Assembly (NCBI GenBank): GCA_052168355.1
Contig: JBQLZQ010000027.1
Span: 1 to 43,139, forward strand
Direction: 5' to 3'
DNA: 43,139 nucleotides
Origin: JBQLZQ01 sp052168355
GTDB lineage: Bacteria; Pseudomonadota; Alphaproteobacteria; DSM-16000; Inquilinaceae
This document shows, piece after piece, positions 17,031 to 24,946 of the stretch. Under the pieces are notes generated by a model. The model was given only the letters and a program-made list of their open reading frames with translations. It searched no databases and was not told where the DNA came from. How positions within the stretch are numbered: position 1 is the first letter of the stretch; every line of letters begins with the position of its first letter. A program made the position numbers and the translations under genes.

Positions 17031-17203
17031 ACGGTCTCTCCCCCGGCCACCGCCATGTCCATCAGCCCGCGCCGCAGCCGGGGATAGGAGATCAGCTTGC
17101 GGCGGTCGATATAGACCGGGCTGACCTTGCCCAAGGTGAAGGTGAAGGGCGGGGATTGCTACCGCGACACCTGGACCGGTGGCAAGCGGCTAGGGGCTGG
17201 CGG
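17031..17203 (-). pseudogene. pyrE: Decayed partial copy of pyrE 5' half with its leader
   Basis: This stretch closely repeats part of intact pyrE and its upstream leader (14676-15017). The copy encodes SGKVSPVYIDRRKLISY-like sequence except that the first codon of the match has mutated. Two internal deletions are visible. One of 45 bases joins the direct repeats GGCCACCGC (parent 14691 and 14736; copy 17045-17053). One of 138 bases joins the repeats GAAGGGC (parent 14835 and 14973; copy 17144-17150) and removes the original start codon and N-terminus. Beyond 17151 the match continues through the pyrE leader (GGGGATTGCTACCGCGACACC-like) to about 17200. The 3' half of the gene is missing. It is a relic of a duplication and cannot make an active enzyme. 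Confidence 0.85.
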
Positions 17204-17205
17204 GG

Positions 17206-18102
17206 TCAGCGCATCGCCGGTTCGGCCTCGAGGCCGGATGGCGTCGTCCGTGGCGGTCCGGCGAATTTCCTGGCGCCCGCCACGCAGGCGACCACGGCGA
17301 CGCTGACAGCCGCCATGGGCCAGCTGACCTCCTCCCCAACCAGGGTGGCGGCCAGCATCAGCCCCATGAACGGTTGCAGCAACTGCAGTTGTCCGACGGC
17401 GGCGATCCCCCCCTGGGCCAGTCCGCGATACCAGAACACGAAGCCGATCAGCATGCTGAATACCGAGACATAGGCCATCGCGATCCAGGCCGGCTGCCCG
17501 ACCCCCGCGAAGGTTCCCGGCATCGTGGATATCGCGAGCGGCGCCATGACCGGCAGGGACAGGACAAGCGCCCACGAGATGACCTGCCAGCCGCCGAGCT
17601 TCCGGGACAGTTTCCCGCCCTCCGCATAGCCCAGGCCGCAGACCACGATGGCCCCGAACATCAGGATGTCGCCGGTCCACGACGCCGACAGGTCCTGGGT
17701 CAGGGCGAACCCGGCGACCAGGGCGCTGCCCGCGACCGAGAATACCCAGAACGCCGGACGGGGACGATCACCGGCCCGCAGCACGCCGAAAATCGCCGTC
17801 GCCAGCGGCAACAGGCCGATAAAGACGATGGAGTGGGCCGAGGTGATGTGCTGCAGGGCCAGGGCCGTCAGCAACGGGAAGCCGACCACCACCCCGAGCG
17901 CGACGATCAGCAGCGGGCCGAGGTCGCGTCGGTCCGGGCGCTTCTGCGGAATCAGGACCAGAAGGCCGGCGATCGCGGCGCGCGCGAAGGTGAGGAAAAC
18001 GGGATCGAAATCCGCCACGGCCACCCGCGTCGCCGGCAGCGAGCCGCTGAAAATCGCGACGCCGATAAAGCCGTAGATCCAGCCGCTTTTCCTCTGGTCC
18101 AT
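17206..18102 (-). CDS. EamA/DMT-superfamily permease
   Basis: A 298-residue membrane protein with about ten helices and two EamA halves (WIYGFIGVAIFSGSLPATRV at the start; SVFSMLIGFVFWYRGLAQGG in the second half; the LQPFMGLMLAATLVGEEVSW segment near residue 250 is typical). Its ATG lies three bases after the pyrC stop, so it is co-transcribed with pyrC. The pyrE remnant begins directly after its stop. Metabolite export is the usual role of the family; the substrate is unknown. It is not a close copy of the permease at 8560-9447. Confidence 0.88.
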   Translation of the reverse strand: MDQRKSGWIYGFIGVAIFSGSLPATRVAVADFDPVFLTFARAAIAGLLVLIPQKRPDRRDLGPLLIVALGVVVGFPLLTALALQHITSAHSIVFIGLLPLATAIFGVLRAGDRPRPAFWVFSVAGSALVAGFALTQDLSASWTGDILMFGAIVVCGLGYAEGGKLSRKLGGWQVISWALVLSLPVMAPLAISTMPGTFAGVGQPAWIAMAYVSVFSMLIGFVFWYRGLAQGGIAAVGQLQLLQPFMGLMLAATLVGEEVSWPMAAVSVAVVACVAGARKFAGPPRTTPSGLEAEPAMR

Positions 18103-18105
18103 CCC

Positions 18106-19155
18106 TCACCCAACCACCCGCCACGCCAGCACTTCCCCTCCCCGGAACACCCGCACCGCGTCCGCCCCGCCGTCAATCGTCACCGCCTCCAGCGCCGTCT
18201 CCGCCACCCGTTCCAGCGTGATCGTCCCGGCGTTCGGCTCCAGGCCGTAGAATGCCGGGCCGTGCAGGGAGGCGAAGCCTTCCAGCCGGTCGAGCGCGCC
18301 TTCCTCGTCGAACACCTGGGCGTAGGCGGCCAGGGCCGTCGGGGCGTTGAAGATGCCGGCGCAGCCGCAGTCGGCCTCCTTGGCGCGGATCGGGTGGGGG
18401 GCGGAATCGGTGCCCAGGAAGAACCGTTCGTCGCCGGAGGTCGCGGCCCGGCGCAGGGCCAGGCGGTGCTTTTCCCGCTTGGCCACGGGCAGGCAATAGG
18501 CGTGGGGGCGCAATCCGCCCTCGAACAAGGCGTTGCGGTTGATCAGCAGATGATGCGGCGTGACGGTGGCCGCCAGGTTGCGGGGCCGCGAGCGGACGAA
18601 GTCCACCGCCTCCGCCGTCGTCACATGCTCGAACACCACACGCAGCGACGGGAAGTCGCGCAGGGTCGGGGACAGCACCCGGTCGATGAACACCGCCTCC
18701 CGGTCGAAGATGTCGATGTCGGGGTCCACCACTTCGCCATGCACCAGCAGCCTCATGCCGATCGTCTGCATCCGCTCCAGCACCCGGGCGATGCGGGCGA
18801 TGTCGGTGACGCCCGACTCGGAGTTGGTGGTGGCGCCGGCCGGGTACAGCTTGGCGGCGGTGAAGAGTCCCCGGGCGAACCCGTCCTCCAGCCGGTCGGG
18901 CTCGGTGGCGTCGGTCAGGTAGCAGGTCATCAGCGGCTCGAACGTCGTGCCTGGGGGCAGGGCGGCCAGGATGCGGTCGCGATAGGCGGCGGCGGCCTCA
19001 GGGTCGGTCACCGGCGGCACCAGGTTGGGCATGATTATGGCCCGGCCGAAATGGGCGGCGGTATGGGGCAGCACCGCCTGCATGGTCGCGCCGTCGCGCA
19101 GGTGCAGGTGCCAGTCGTCGGGCCGCCGCAGGGTCAGTCGATCCGTCCTGGTCAT
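18106..19155 (-). CDS. pyrC: Dihydroorotase (class II, E. coli PyrC type)
   Basis: A 349-residue zinc amidohydrolase that cyclises carbamoyl aspartate to dihydroorotate. Metal ligands are visible: DWHLHLRDG near residue 13, the carboxylated Lys in AAKLYPAGATTNS near 98, His in LLVHGEV and VFEHVTT, and Asp in LGTDSAPHP near 247. The length matches the E. coli-type enzyme (348). The start at 19155 (MTRTDRLTLRRPDDWHLHL) fits the family; the frame is open 38 codons further but without homology-like sequence. It is the first gene of pyrC-permease, and a 193-base gap separates it from divergent sqdB. Confidence 0.95.
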   Translation of the reverse strand: MTRTDRLTLRRPDDWHLHLRDGATMQAVLPHTAAHFGRAIIMPNLVPPVTDPEAAAAYRDRILAALPPGTTFEPLMTCYLTDATEPDRLEDGFARGLFTAAKLYPAGATTNSESGVTDIARIARVLERMQTIGMRLLVHGEVVDPDIDIFDREAVFIDRVLSPTLRDFPSLRVVFEHVTTAEAVDFVRSRPRNLAATVTPHHLLINRNALFEGGLRPHAYCLPVAKREKHRLALRRAATSGDERFFLGTDSAPHPIRAKEADCGCAGIFNAPTALAAYAQVFDEEGALDRLEGFASLHGPAFYGLEPNAGTITLERVAETALEAVTIDGGADAVRVFRGGEVLAWRVVG

Positions 19156-19348
19156 GCCGTGCCGCCACGTTCCCGTTTCAAACCGCTCCTCCGCACCGAA
19201 CCGAACCTCCGTGTCGAACCGGGGCGGGCCGGAATAAGCACGCGCCCCCATCGTCCTTCCGGGTAGCACAGGTCGTCATCAAAGGGTCATGGGAATCCGC
19301 TATCCCTCGCCGCATCGGCCTGGCGGAACCGGATCGAAGGAGGCGAAG

Positions 19349-20569
19349 ATGCGCGTACTGGTCCTTGGCGGCGACGGCTTCTGCGGCTGGCCCACCGCCC
19401 TGCACCTGTCGGCCCACGGGCACGACGTCAAGATCGTCGACAACGGGGCGCGGCGCGCCATCGACCGCGAGCTGGGCACCGCCTCGCTCACCCCCATTCG
19501 CGACCTGGGCAGTCGCATCGCCGCCTGGGAAGCTGTGTCCGGGCATGTCATGAGCTATGCCACCTTGAACGTCGCGGCGGATTACCGCGCCCTGGCCGCC
19601 CTGATCGGCCGGTGGCGACCCGACGCGGTGGTCCATTTCGCCGAACAGCGGGCCGCCCCGTACAGCATGAAGTCGCCGGGGCACAAGCGCTACACCATCG
19701 ACAACAATGTCAACGCCACCCACAACGTGCTGTGCGCCCTGGTCGAAAGCGGCGTGCCGGCCCATCTGGTGCATCTGGGCACCATGGGGGTCTATGGATA
19801 TGGCGGCGGCGGCCCGATCCCCGAAGGCTATGTGTCGGTGACCATGCCCGACGGCGCGGCGCGGGAGATCGTCCATCCCTACGCGCCCGGCAGCGTCTAT
19901 CACGCGACCAAGTGCCTCGACAACGTGCTGTTCCATTTCTATGCCCGCAATGACGGGCTGGCCATCACCGACCTGCATCAGGGCATCGTGTGGGGCATCC
20001 AGACGGCGGAAACGCAAGCCCATCCGGCCCTGATCAACCGGTTCGACTATGACGGCGATTTCGGCACGGTGCTCAACCGGTTCCTGGTCCAGGCGGCGGT
20101 CGGCCACCCGTTGACCGTGCATGGCACCGGCGGCCAGACCCGCGCCTTCATCCATATCCGCGACACGGTCCAATGCGTCCGGCTGGCGGTGGAAAGCCCG
20201 CCCGAGTCGGGCGACCGGGTGCGCATCCTCAACCAGATGACGGAGGTGCACCGGGTTCGCGACCTGGCCGCCCTGGTGGCCGGCAAGACCGGCGCCAGGA
20301 TCGCGCGGATCGACAATCCCCGCGTCGAGGCGGCGGAAAACGCGCTGGCGGTGTGCAATGACGGGCTGCGGCGGCTGGGGCTCGATCCCGTCACCCTGTC
20401 GGACGGGCTGATGGCCGAGGTGATGGAGATCGCGCGGCTGCACGCCGGCCGCGTCGACCGGTCCCGCATTCCCAGCCGGTCCCTGTGGCGCACCCCGGCG
20501 CGCCCCCCCGCCACCCCTCCACCGGCGCGGCCGGAGAAGCGGCATGGCGCGCTGGCCGCTACGGCCTGA
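19349..20569 (+). CDS. sqdB: UDP-sulfoquinovose synthase
   Basis: A 406-residue extended SDR that makes UDP-sulfoquinovose from UDP-glucose and sulfite, the headgroup donor for the sulfolipid SQDG. The N-terminus MRVLVLGGDGFCGWPTALHL is diagnostic of SqdB/SQD1. Catalytic Thr lies in HLGTMGVYG near residue 142 and the Tyr/Lys pair in YHATK near 183-187. GAAGGAGG precedes the ATG at 19349. The last 30 or so residues are Pro/Ala/Arg-rich and not part of the conserved fold. A GT4 glycosyltransferase converges from the other side and may finish the lipid. Confidence 0.95.
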   Translation: MRVLVLGGDGFCGWPTALHLSAHGHDVKIVDNGARRAIDRELGTASLTPIRDLGSRIAAWEAVSGHVMSYATLNVAADYRALAALIGRWRPDAVVHFAEQRAAPYSMKSPGHKRYTIDNNVNATHNVLCALVESGVPAHLVHLGTMGVYGYGGGGPIPEGYVSVTMPDGAAREIVHPYAPGSVYHATKCLDNVLFHFYARNDGLAITDLHQGIVWGIQTAETQAHPALINRFDYDGDFGTVLNRFLVQAAVGHPLTVHGTGGQTRAFIHIRDTVQCVRLAVESPPESGDRVRILNQMTEVHRVRDLAALVAGKTGARIARIDNPRVEAAENALAVCNDGLRRLGLDPVTLSDGLMAEVMEIARLHAGRVDRSRIPSRSLWRTPARPPATPPPARPEKRHGALAATA

Positions 20570-20616
20570 TCGGCCGCCGGGTTCGGCCGCGGGGAGCTAG
20601 GCGGGGACCGCGGGTG

Positions 20617-21678
20617 TCACGCGGTCGATGTCGGCGCCGATCGCCCCACGGTAAGGGACTTCGACATCTCCTGGTGGGCGGGGCCGATGGGAACCAGGTT
20701 GGCGAGAAACTGTTCGGTACAGCGACGCCAGGAAAACCCCTCGGCGAAGGTACGGCAAGGCTCGCGCGGGATGTCCAGGGCGGCCATGGCGGCGGCGCGC
20801 AGATCCTCGTCCAGCACGCCCACGGCGCTGCCGCCCAGGATATCGATGGGCCCGTGCACCGGCAGGGCGGCCACGGGCGTTCCGCACGCCAGGGCTTCCA
20901 GGACCACCATGCCGAAGGTTTCGAACCGGCTGGCCATCACGAACACGTCGAGCTCGCTGTAGTAGCGCGCCAGATCCTCGCCACTGCGGAATCCCGCCCA
21001 CACGACACCGGGGTAGCGGGCTTCCAGCGCCGCCCTCTGCGGTCCGTCGCCGACGACAAGCTTTGTGCCCGGCAGATCGAGATCCAGAAACGCCTCGATG
21101 TTCTTTTCGGCCGAAACCCTGCCGACATAGCCGAAGATCGGTCGCTCAAGCCCCAGCGTGTCGCGCGGCAGGGGACGGAACAGGTCGCAGTCGACCCCCC
21201 GGCTCCACCGCTGGATGTGCCGAAACCCGCGCTCCGTCAGCTCCCGCTCCAGACTGTCGGCCTGGACCATCAACCCTGCCCCGGCATTGTGGAACCAGCG
21301 CTGGAAGGCGAAGGCGGGGCCCTCGGGCAGGCCGTAGCGGCGTCGAAGATAGGTGCCCAGGCGCGTATGGAACGAGGTGGTGAAGCGCCAGCCCCGCGCC
21401 AGGCACAGGCGGCGGGTGGCCAGGCCGATCGGTCCCTCCACCGGAATATGGATGGAGTCGGGCCCGAACGAATCGATGATATCCGTCACGGCTGGGCCCG
21501 GTCTTACGGCGACCCGGATTTCCGGATAGCCGGGCATGGCCATGGTGCGTCCGATATCCGGGCCGATCACCCCGACCTCGTGCCCCAGCGCGCGAAGCTG
21601 GCCGACCGTGGTGTCCAGGGTGCGGACGACGCCGTTGATCTGCGGGTGCCAAGCATCCGTGGCGATCAGGATTCGCAT
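20617..21678 (-). CDS. GT4 glycosyltransferase, likely lipid sugar transferase (SqdX-like candidate)
   Basis: A 353-residue GT-B glycosyltransferase. The acceptor half begins MRILIATDAWHPQINGVVRT, and the GT4 donor motif is in SRFETFGMVVLEALACGTPV near residues 264-283, with EX7E glutamates. The start TDAWxPQxNGV is typical of GT4 enzymes that glycosylate diacylglycerol or phosphatidylinositol, including cyanobacterial SqdX. It converges on sqdB, 47 bases apart, so sulfoquinovosyl transfer to diacylglycerol is plausible; transfer of glucose, mannose or glucuronate to a lipid is the alternative. Confidence 0.85.
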   Translation of the reverse strand: MRILIATDAWHPQINGVVRTLDTTVGQLRALGHEVGVIGPDIGRTMAMPGYPEIRVAVRPGPAVTDIIDSFGPDSIHIPVEGPIGLATRRLCLARGWRFTTSFHTRLGTYLRRRYGLPEGPAFAFQRWFHNAGAGLMVQADSLERELTERGFRHIQRWSRGVDCDLFRPLPRDTLGLERPIFGYVGRVSAEKNIEAFLDLDLPGTKLVVGDGPQRAALEARYPGVVWAGFRSGEDLARYYSELDVFVMASRFETFGMVVLEALACGTPVAALPVHGPIDILGGSAVGVLDEDLRAAAMAALDIPREPCRTFAEGFSWRRCTEQFLANLVPIGPAHQEMSKSLTVGRSAPTSTA

Positions 21679-21774
21679 GGCGCCGGACTGTAGCGGCGGA
21701 TCGTGACACCGCTATGACAGGGGAGTGGCCGTCCCGCAGACGGCGCGGCCGCTCACCGGCCCACCGAACAAAGT

Positions 21775-22158
21775 TCAGGTGCTGGGCGAGGCCGGGAAGT
21801 TGAGTTCGATCACCACGCCGTTGGGGTCTTCGACAAAGATCTGGCTCAGATCCAGATTGGGCACCGTCCGCTCGCGGAAGGTGTGGCCGTCCCGGGTCAG
21901 CCGGTCGCGCATCTCGGTCAGCCCCGATGCCTGAAAGGCGAGGTGATCGACGGTGCCGCTGCCGGGCTCCTCGGTCGCGGCGCGGTCGCCGCCGACCAGA
22001 TGCACGACGGGACGGTCGCCGCAGTAAAGCCAGTGACCGGGAAACGTGAAGTCCGGCCGCCAGCCATCTTCCAGTCCCAGCACATCGACATAGAAATCGC
22101 GCGTCGCCCGCAAGTCCTTGGCGCGTATGGTGAAGTGGTCAAGCCGCTCCAGGGTCAT
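21775..22158 (-). CDS. VOC-family (glyoxalase fold) protein
   Basis: A 127-residue single-domain vicinal-oxygen-chelate protein. It starts MTLERLDHFTIRAKDLRATRDFY; the paired metal-ligand regions are the early His (LDHFTI), TVDHLAFQ near residue 70 and the Glu of VVIELNF near the end. Such proteins include dioxygenases, glyoxalases and fosfomycin-type thiol transferases; nothing here picks one. A 96-base gap separates it from the glycosyltransferase start. Confidence 0.85.
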   Translation of the reverse strand: MTLERLDHFTIRAKDLRATRDFYVDVLGLEDGWRPDFTFPGHWLYCGDRPVVHLVGGDRAATEEPGSGTVDHLAFQASGLTEMRDRLTRDGHTFRERTVPNLDLSQIFVEDPNGVVIELNFPASPST

Positions 22159-22239
22159 GCCGTTTCCCTCCCGCTCCTGCGTCGGCGCCGATCGGCCGGC
22201 GCTTCGTTATGGGCCCGAGTCCTGTCTTACAAACGGCTC

Positions 22240-22410
22240 TCAAACGAACAGGCCGAGAAACAGGGGCACGATCACCGCAGCGACGATGACGATCGCGGCG
22301 CTCATCAGGACACCCGTCGTCAGGTTCGGTTTGCCCAGCCTGTTGTAGAGCTCTCCCGGTTCGTAGATCGGATCGTCGACCAGCCGCCGAAGATCTTTCA
22401 ACGGGTTCAT
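22240..22410 (-). CDS. Small single-helix membrane protein (hypothetical)
   Basis: This 56-residue frame reads MNPLKDLRRLVDDPIYEPGE and ends with a hydrophobic helix (VLMSAAIVIVAAVIVPLFLG). It fills the gap between the VOC gene and sodC on the same strand. The N-terminal part is charged and looks cytoplasmic. Ribosome-binding sequence is weak (GGCAG). A six-codon frame overlaps its start. I do not recognise a family. The clean helix after a charged head favours a real gene. Confidence 0.5.
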   Translation of the reverse strand: MNPLKDLRRLVDDPIYEPGELYNRLGKPNLTTGVLMSAAIVIVAAVIVPLFLGLFV

Positions 22411-22499
22411 TCTGCCGGTCCGTTCATGCTCGTGCCTTTTTGGATCGGTTGCCGCAGTTCCGGCCCCCGCCGGGAGCCACGGACGACCGCCGTTCCCTT

Positions 22500-23024
22500 T
22501 TATCGCTCAATCACGCCGCAGGCAATCCGTGGTCCGGCGTCACCGGCGGGGTCGCTGCGGTGGTCGTCGGGTCCTTGATGGACCATCAGGGCGCTGCCGT
22601 CGCCATCGAGCAGCGCGTTCGGGCCGTCGCCCAGGGTGACGAGAGAGGCAAAGACCTCCACCCGCAGAGTGCCGTCGTCGCCGGCCGTGATGTTGGGCAG
22701 GTCGCCGGCGTGCATGCCGTCGGGCATCAGGAAGCCGTGCGCCGCCCCGGTCGGGTTGAAATGACCGCCAGCCGTCCCGAAATCCGGCCCCTCGCAAAGA
22801 CCGCGCTCATGGATGTGAAAGGCATGCGTGCCCGGCGGCAGACGGTCGAACGTGGCGATGATGAGCACGCCATGGGGGCTGGGCAGCAAGGAGGCCGACC
22901 CCGTCTCCCGGCCATCGGGATCGACAAATACCGCCCGCGCGGCGCCTTCCTGTGCCACGACGGGCGGGGCGGCCAGCGCGCACGCGGTCAGGGCCGCGAA
23001 AAGAAGCGATCGTGTGACGGGCAT
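22500..23024 (-). CDS. sodC: Periplasmic Cu/Zn superoxide dismutase
   Basis: A 174-residue protein with signal peptide MPVTRSLLFAALTACALAAP (cut after VVAQ). It converts superoxide to peroxide in the periplasm. Copper and zinc ligands are visible in FHIHERGLCEG, GGHFNPTGAAHG and LMVHQGPDDH; the disulfide cysteines lie in GLCEG and RIACGVI, and the Arg of RIACGVI is the substrate-guiding one. The start at 23024 is the one that gives the signal peptide, although the frame stays open 63 codons upstream. It is followed by a 56-residue membrane protein on the same strand. Confidence 0.93.
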   Translation of the reverse strand: MPVTRSLLFAALTACALAAPPVVAQEGAARAVFVDPDGRETGSASLLPSPHGVLIIATFDRLPPGTHAFHIHERGLCEGPDFGTAGGHFNPTGAAHGFLMPDGMHAGDLPNITAGDDGTLRVEVFASLVTLGDGPNALLDGDGSALMVHQGPDDHRSDPAGDAGPRIACGVIER

Positions 23025-23159
23025 CGACGAAGCCTTTCGGTGTTTTTTGAAACTGGCGTCAAGGGAACACCGGGAGGTCACCGGCGTTCCCAGATGGACT
23101 ATACCGTACTCGCGGATGCGTACCGCATCGATCGGTCCGAGCCCGAGGGAGAACGCCCG

Positions 23160-23429
23160 ATGCCCATCATTGAAACCGTCGCCGATCCTGGTCCGGCCAT
23201 GCCGACCCCCCACGACGCGACGCCGCGCCTGCCACCGTCCCCGCCGGGGAAACCCATGCCACCGCCGGTCGGTCCCGACGAACCGCCCCCGCCGCCGGTG
23301 CAGGAGCCGCCGCCCAATCCGGACGACCTGCCGCCCGAAGGGCCGGAGGAGGAACCGGTGCCGCCGGCGAAGGAGGTCCGACCCGCATCGTCAAAACAAC
23401 ACGGAGCCTGCTTCAATACAGGTTCCTAG
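23160..23429 (+). CDS. Proline-rich small protein (hypothetical)
   Basis: An 89-residue frame, divergent from sodC, starting MPIIETVADPGPAMPTPHD and rich in Pro, Glu and Asp (PPPPPVQEPPPNPDDLPPEG). GAGGGAGAA stands a few bases before the ATG at 23160. The Pro-rich stretch would be unstructured. Its TAG stop lies in the left end of a large palindrome (23425-23488). The good ribosome-binding site supports it; the low-complexity content and the lack of any recognised domain leave doubt. Confidence 0.5.
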   Translation: MPIIETVADPGPAMPTPHDATPRLPPSPPGKPMPPPVGPDEPPPPPVQEPPPNPDDLPPEGPEEEPVPPAKEVRPASSKQHGACFNTGS

Positions 23430-23488
23430 AGCGAGATCGTCATTGGTGGAAGCGGACCCGCTTCCACCCAAGGCGATCCTGCTCTAGG
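23425..23488. terminator. 64-bp palindrome between convergent small genes
   Basis: CCTAGAGC (23425-23432) pairs exactly with GCTCTAGG (23481-23488), and GGTGGAAGCGG (23445-23455) pairs exactly with CCGCTTCCACC (23458-23468); the parts between pair with about five mismatches. The whole forms one long hairpin on either strand. The CTAG at each end provides the TAG stop of the gene on that side: the proline-rich gene from the left and the 42-residue gene from the right. It probably acts as a bidirectional terminator. CTAGAGC...GATC palindromes resemble intergenic repeat families known from alphaproteobacteria. Confidence 0.75.
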
Positions 23489-23612
23489 TGGACAGAACAA
23501 AGGTGGCGACAAGCGCCGCGATCGCCAGGACGACCGAGATGATCAGCACATATCGGACGACGCCTTCGGTGCGTCCCTGGCGTGCTTCGGTCTTATTGAG
23601 GTTTTCCGGCAT
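23484..23612 (-). CDS. Very small membrane protein (42 residues)
   Basis: The frame reads MPENLNKTEARQGRTEGVVR followed by one hydrophobic helix (YVLIISVVLAIAALVATFVL) and a short tail. The TEARQG segment before a C-terminal helix is a pattern I have seen in small alphaproteobacterial membrane proteins of unknown function. AGGA lies about seven bases before the ATG at 23612. The stop falls in the palindrome at 23425-23488. Confidence 0.75.
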   Translation of the reverse strand: MPENLNKTEARQGRTEGVVRYVLIISVVLAIAALVATFVLST

Positions 23613-23722
23613 TCTCGGTCCTGACACTTGATCGAATTATCTAAAATTTATAGATCGGACCCGCTCATCGTCAAGGGAACGCAGGGCCGGAGACGCGGGA
23701 CGGGACCGGCTTGGCCAGGACG

Positions 23723-24478
23723 TCAGGTCCCCAGGAACCGGTAGCTGTCGTTTTCCAGAACCAGGCAGGTCAGGCGGCCGGTGGCATAGGCGCCGGTGTC
23801 GATGCCGATGCGGTTTTTTCGGACCTCGGGTTCTTCCTTTATGCTGTGCCCGTGAACCACGATCTTGCCGTGGTTCTGCTGGGAATCGACAAAGGGATGA
23901 CGTATCCAGAGAAGGTCGTGTTCGTCCTGGGCATGCAGCGGGACGCCCGGCCTGACCCCGGCATGAACCAGGAAATAGTCGCCGATCTCGATCATCAGCG
24001 CCAGGTTTTCAAAAAACTCGTGGTGGGCCGGTGGCAGCTTGGCCGCCAGGGCCTTGCGGATCGAATCCATGGCGTCGGGATCCGTCGTACCGTCGTCGAT
24101 GGTCACCCCATAGCTCATGAGCGTGCTGCGACCGCCGACCTTCAGCCAACTCAGCCCGTCGCTGGATCCCTGCAGGAAATCGAGCATGGCCGCCTCGTGG
24201 TTGCCCTTCAGGTAGACCGGCTGGCAGTGCTTGGGCGTTTCGTACAAGAGCTGGTCGATCACGTCTTTGGAATCGAGCCCGCGATCGACATAGTCGCCAA
24301 GATAGACGAGATGATTGATGACCGCCCCGCCTTCGATGGCCGCATCCTCGGAGATCTGGCCATGAACGGTGCGCAATAGATCGGCCCGCCCGTGAATGTC
24401 GCCAATGACATAGATTCGATGGCCCGGCGGAACGATGGGGAGACGTTTTGGTGGCAGGCGGCGAAGAATATTGAACAT
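23723..24478 (-). CDS. PPP-family metallophosphoesterase (Ser/Thr phosphatase-like)
   Basis: A 251-residue cytoplasmic phosphatase of the bacterial PPP group (phage lambda phosphatase/PrpA type). All metal and phosphate motifs are present: GDIHGR near residue 26, GDYVDRG near 60, GNHE near 92, HAG near 171 and HGH near 209. It could act on phosphoproteins or on nucleotides such as diadenosine tetraphosphate. The N-terminal RRLPPKRLPIVPPGHRIYVIG is typical. It lies in a run of otherwise small minus-strand genes and is not obviously part of an operon. Confidence 0.9.
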   Translation of the reverse strand: MFNILRRLPPKRLPIVPPGHRIYVIGDIHGRADLLRTVHGQISEDAAIEGGAVINHLVYLGDYVDRGLDSKDVIDQLLYETPKHCQPVYLKGNHEAAMLDFLQGSSDGLSWLKVGGRSTLMSYGVTIDDGTTDPDAMDSIRKALAAKLPPAHHEFFENLALMIEIGDYFLVHAGVRPGVPLHAQDEHDLLWIRHPFVDSQQNHGKIVVHGHSIKEEPEVRKNRIGIDTGAYATGRLTCLVLENDSYRFLGT

Positions 24479-24670
24479 GCTCTTGCGCGTTGCGGCGGGA
24501 CGGGCGGTGACGGAGATTATGGCATGGACCGGACCGTCAGAGCGATTCCCTGAGGTCAGGAATCCTTCGGATGCATCACGTCAGCCTTTCCCGCTGGGCG
24601 ACCCGGACATTTCTCGGAGCAACAGTGCGGCTACCGGCGCTTGTGGTTAACGGTGTCCGCGCGGCCCGAG

Positions 24671-24862
24671 TCAGCCGAAGGCGCCCAGAAGCTTGGCGAC
24701 AAGGGCGACCAGGCCGATCCAAAGCAGGACACTGGCCGAAACGACAAATCCGACGGAGACGATCGGCGGCCATTTGGCTTGCGTGTCCGCCTCGTCCATG
24801 CCTTGCGCGCCGGGGCGAAAGACGTCGACCGGCGCCTGTGATCCTCTCGAAACCCACACCAT
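24671..24862 (-). CDS. Small C-terminal-anchored membrane protein (hypothetical)
   Basis: A 63-residue frame with a soluble N-terminus (MVWVSRGSQAPVDVFRPGAQ) and one C-terminal helix (VGFVVSASVLLWIGLVALVA). The ATG at 24862 is chosen because AAAGGG lies five to six bases upstream; an ATG at 24877 would add five residues. It lies 84 bases past the flippase-like gene on the same strand. I do not recognise a family. The 24479-24670 gap beyond it shows no further gene. Confidence 0.5.
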   Translation of the reverse strand: MVWVSRGSQAPVDVFRPGAQGMDEADTQAKWPPIVSVGFVVSASVLLWIGLVALVAKLLGAFG

Positions 24863-24946
24863 GGAAGGCCCTTTCATCCCCGCCCGGCATTTGTGATGCC
24901 GTAGGATGCGGGACCTGCGTTAACAACAGCTTAACGCGATTTTCTT

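Noticed and set aside
16007..17134. Minus-strand frame of 375 codons beginning with PyrE-like sequence
   Set aside because: Only the first 30 or so codons match PyrE (the relic); the rest is antisense to the LysR gene.
15001..17203. Insertion sequence or transposon as carrier of the LysR/cupin cassette
   Set aside because: No transposase, terminal inverted repeats or target-site duplication is visible; only the pyrE duplication marks the boundaries.
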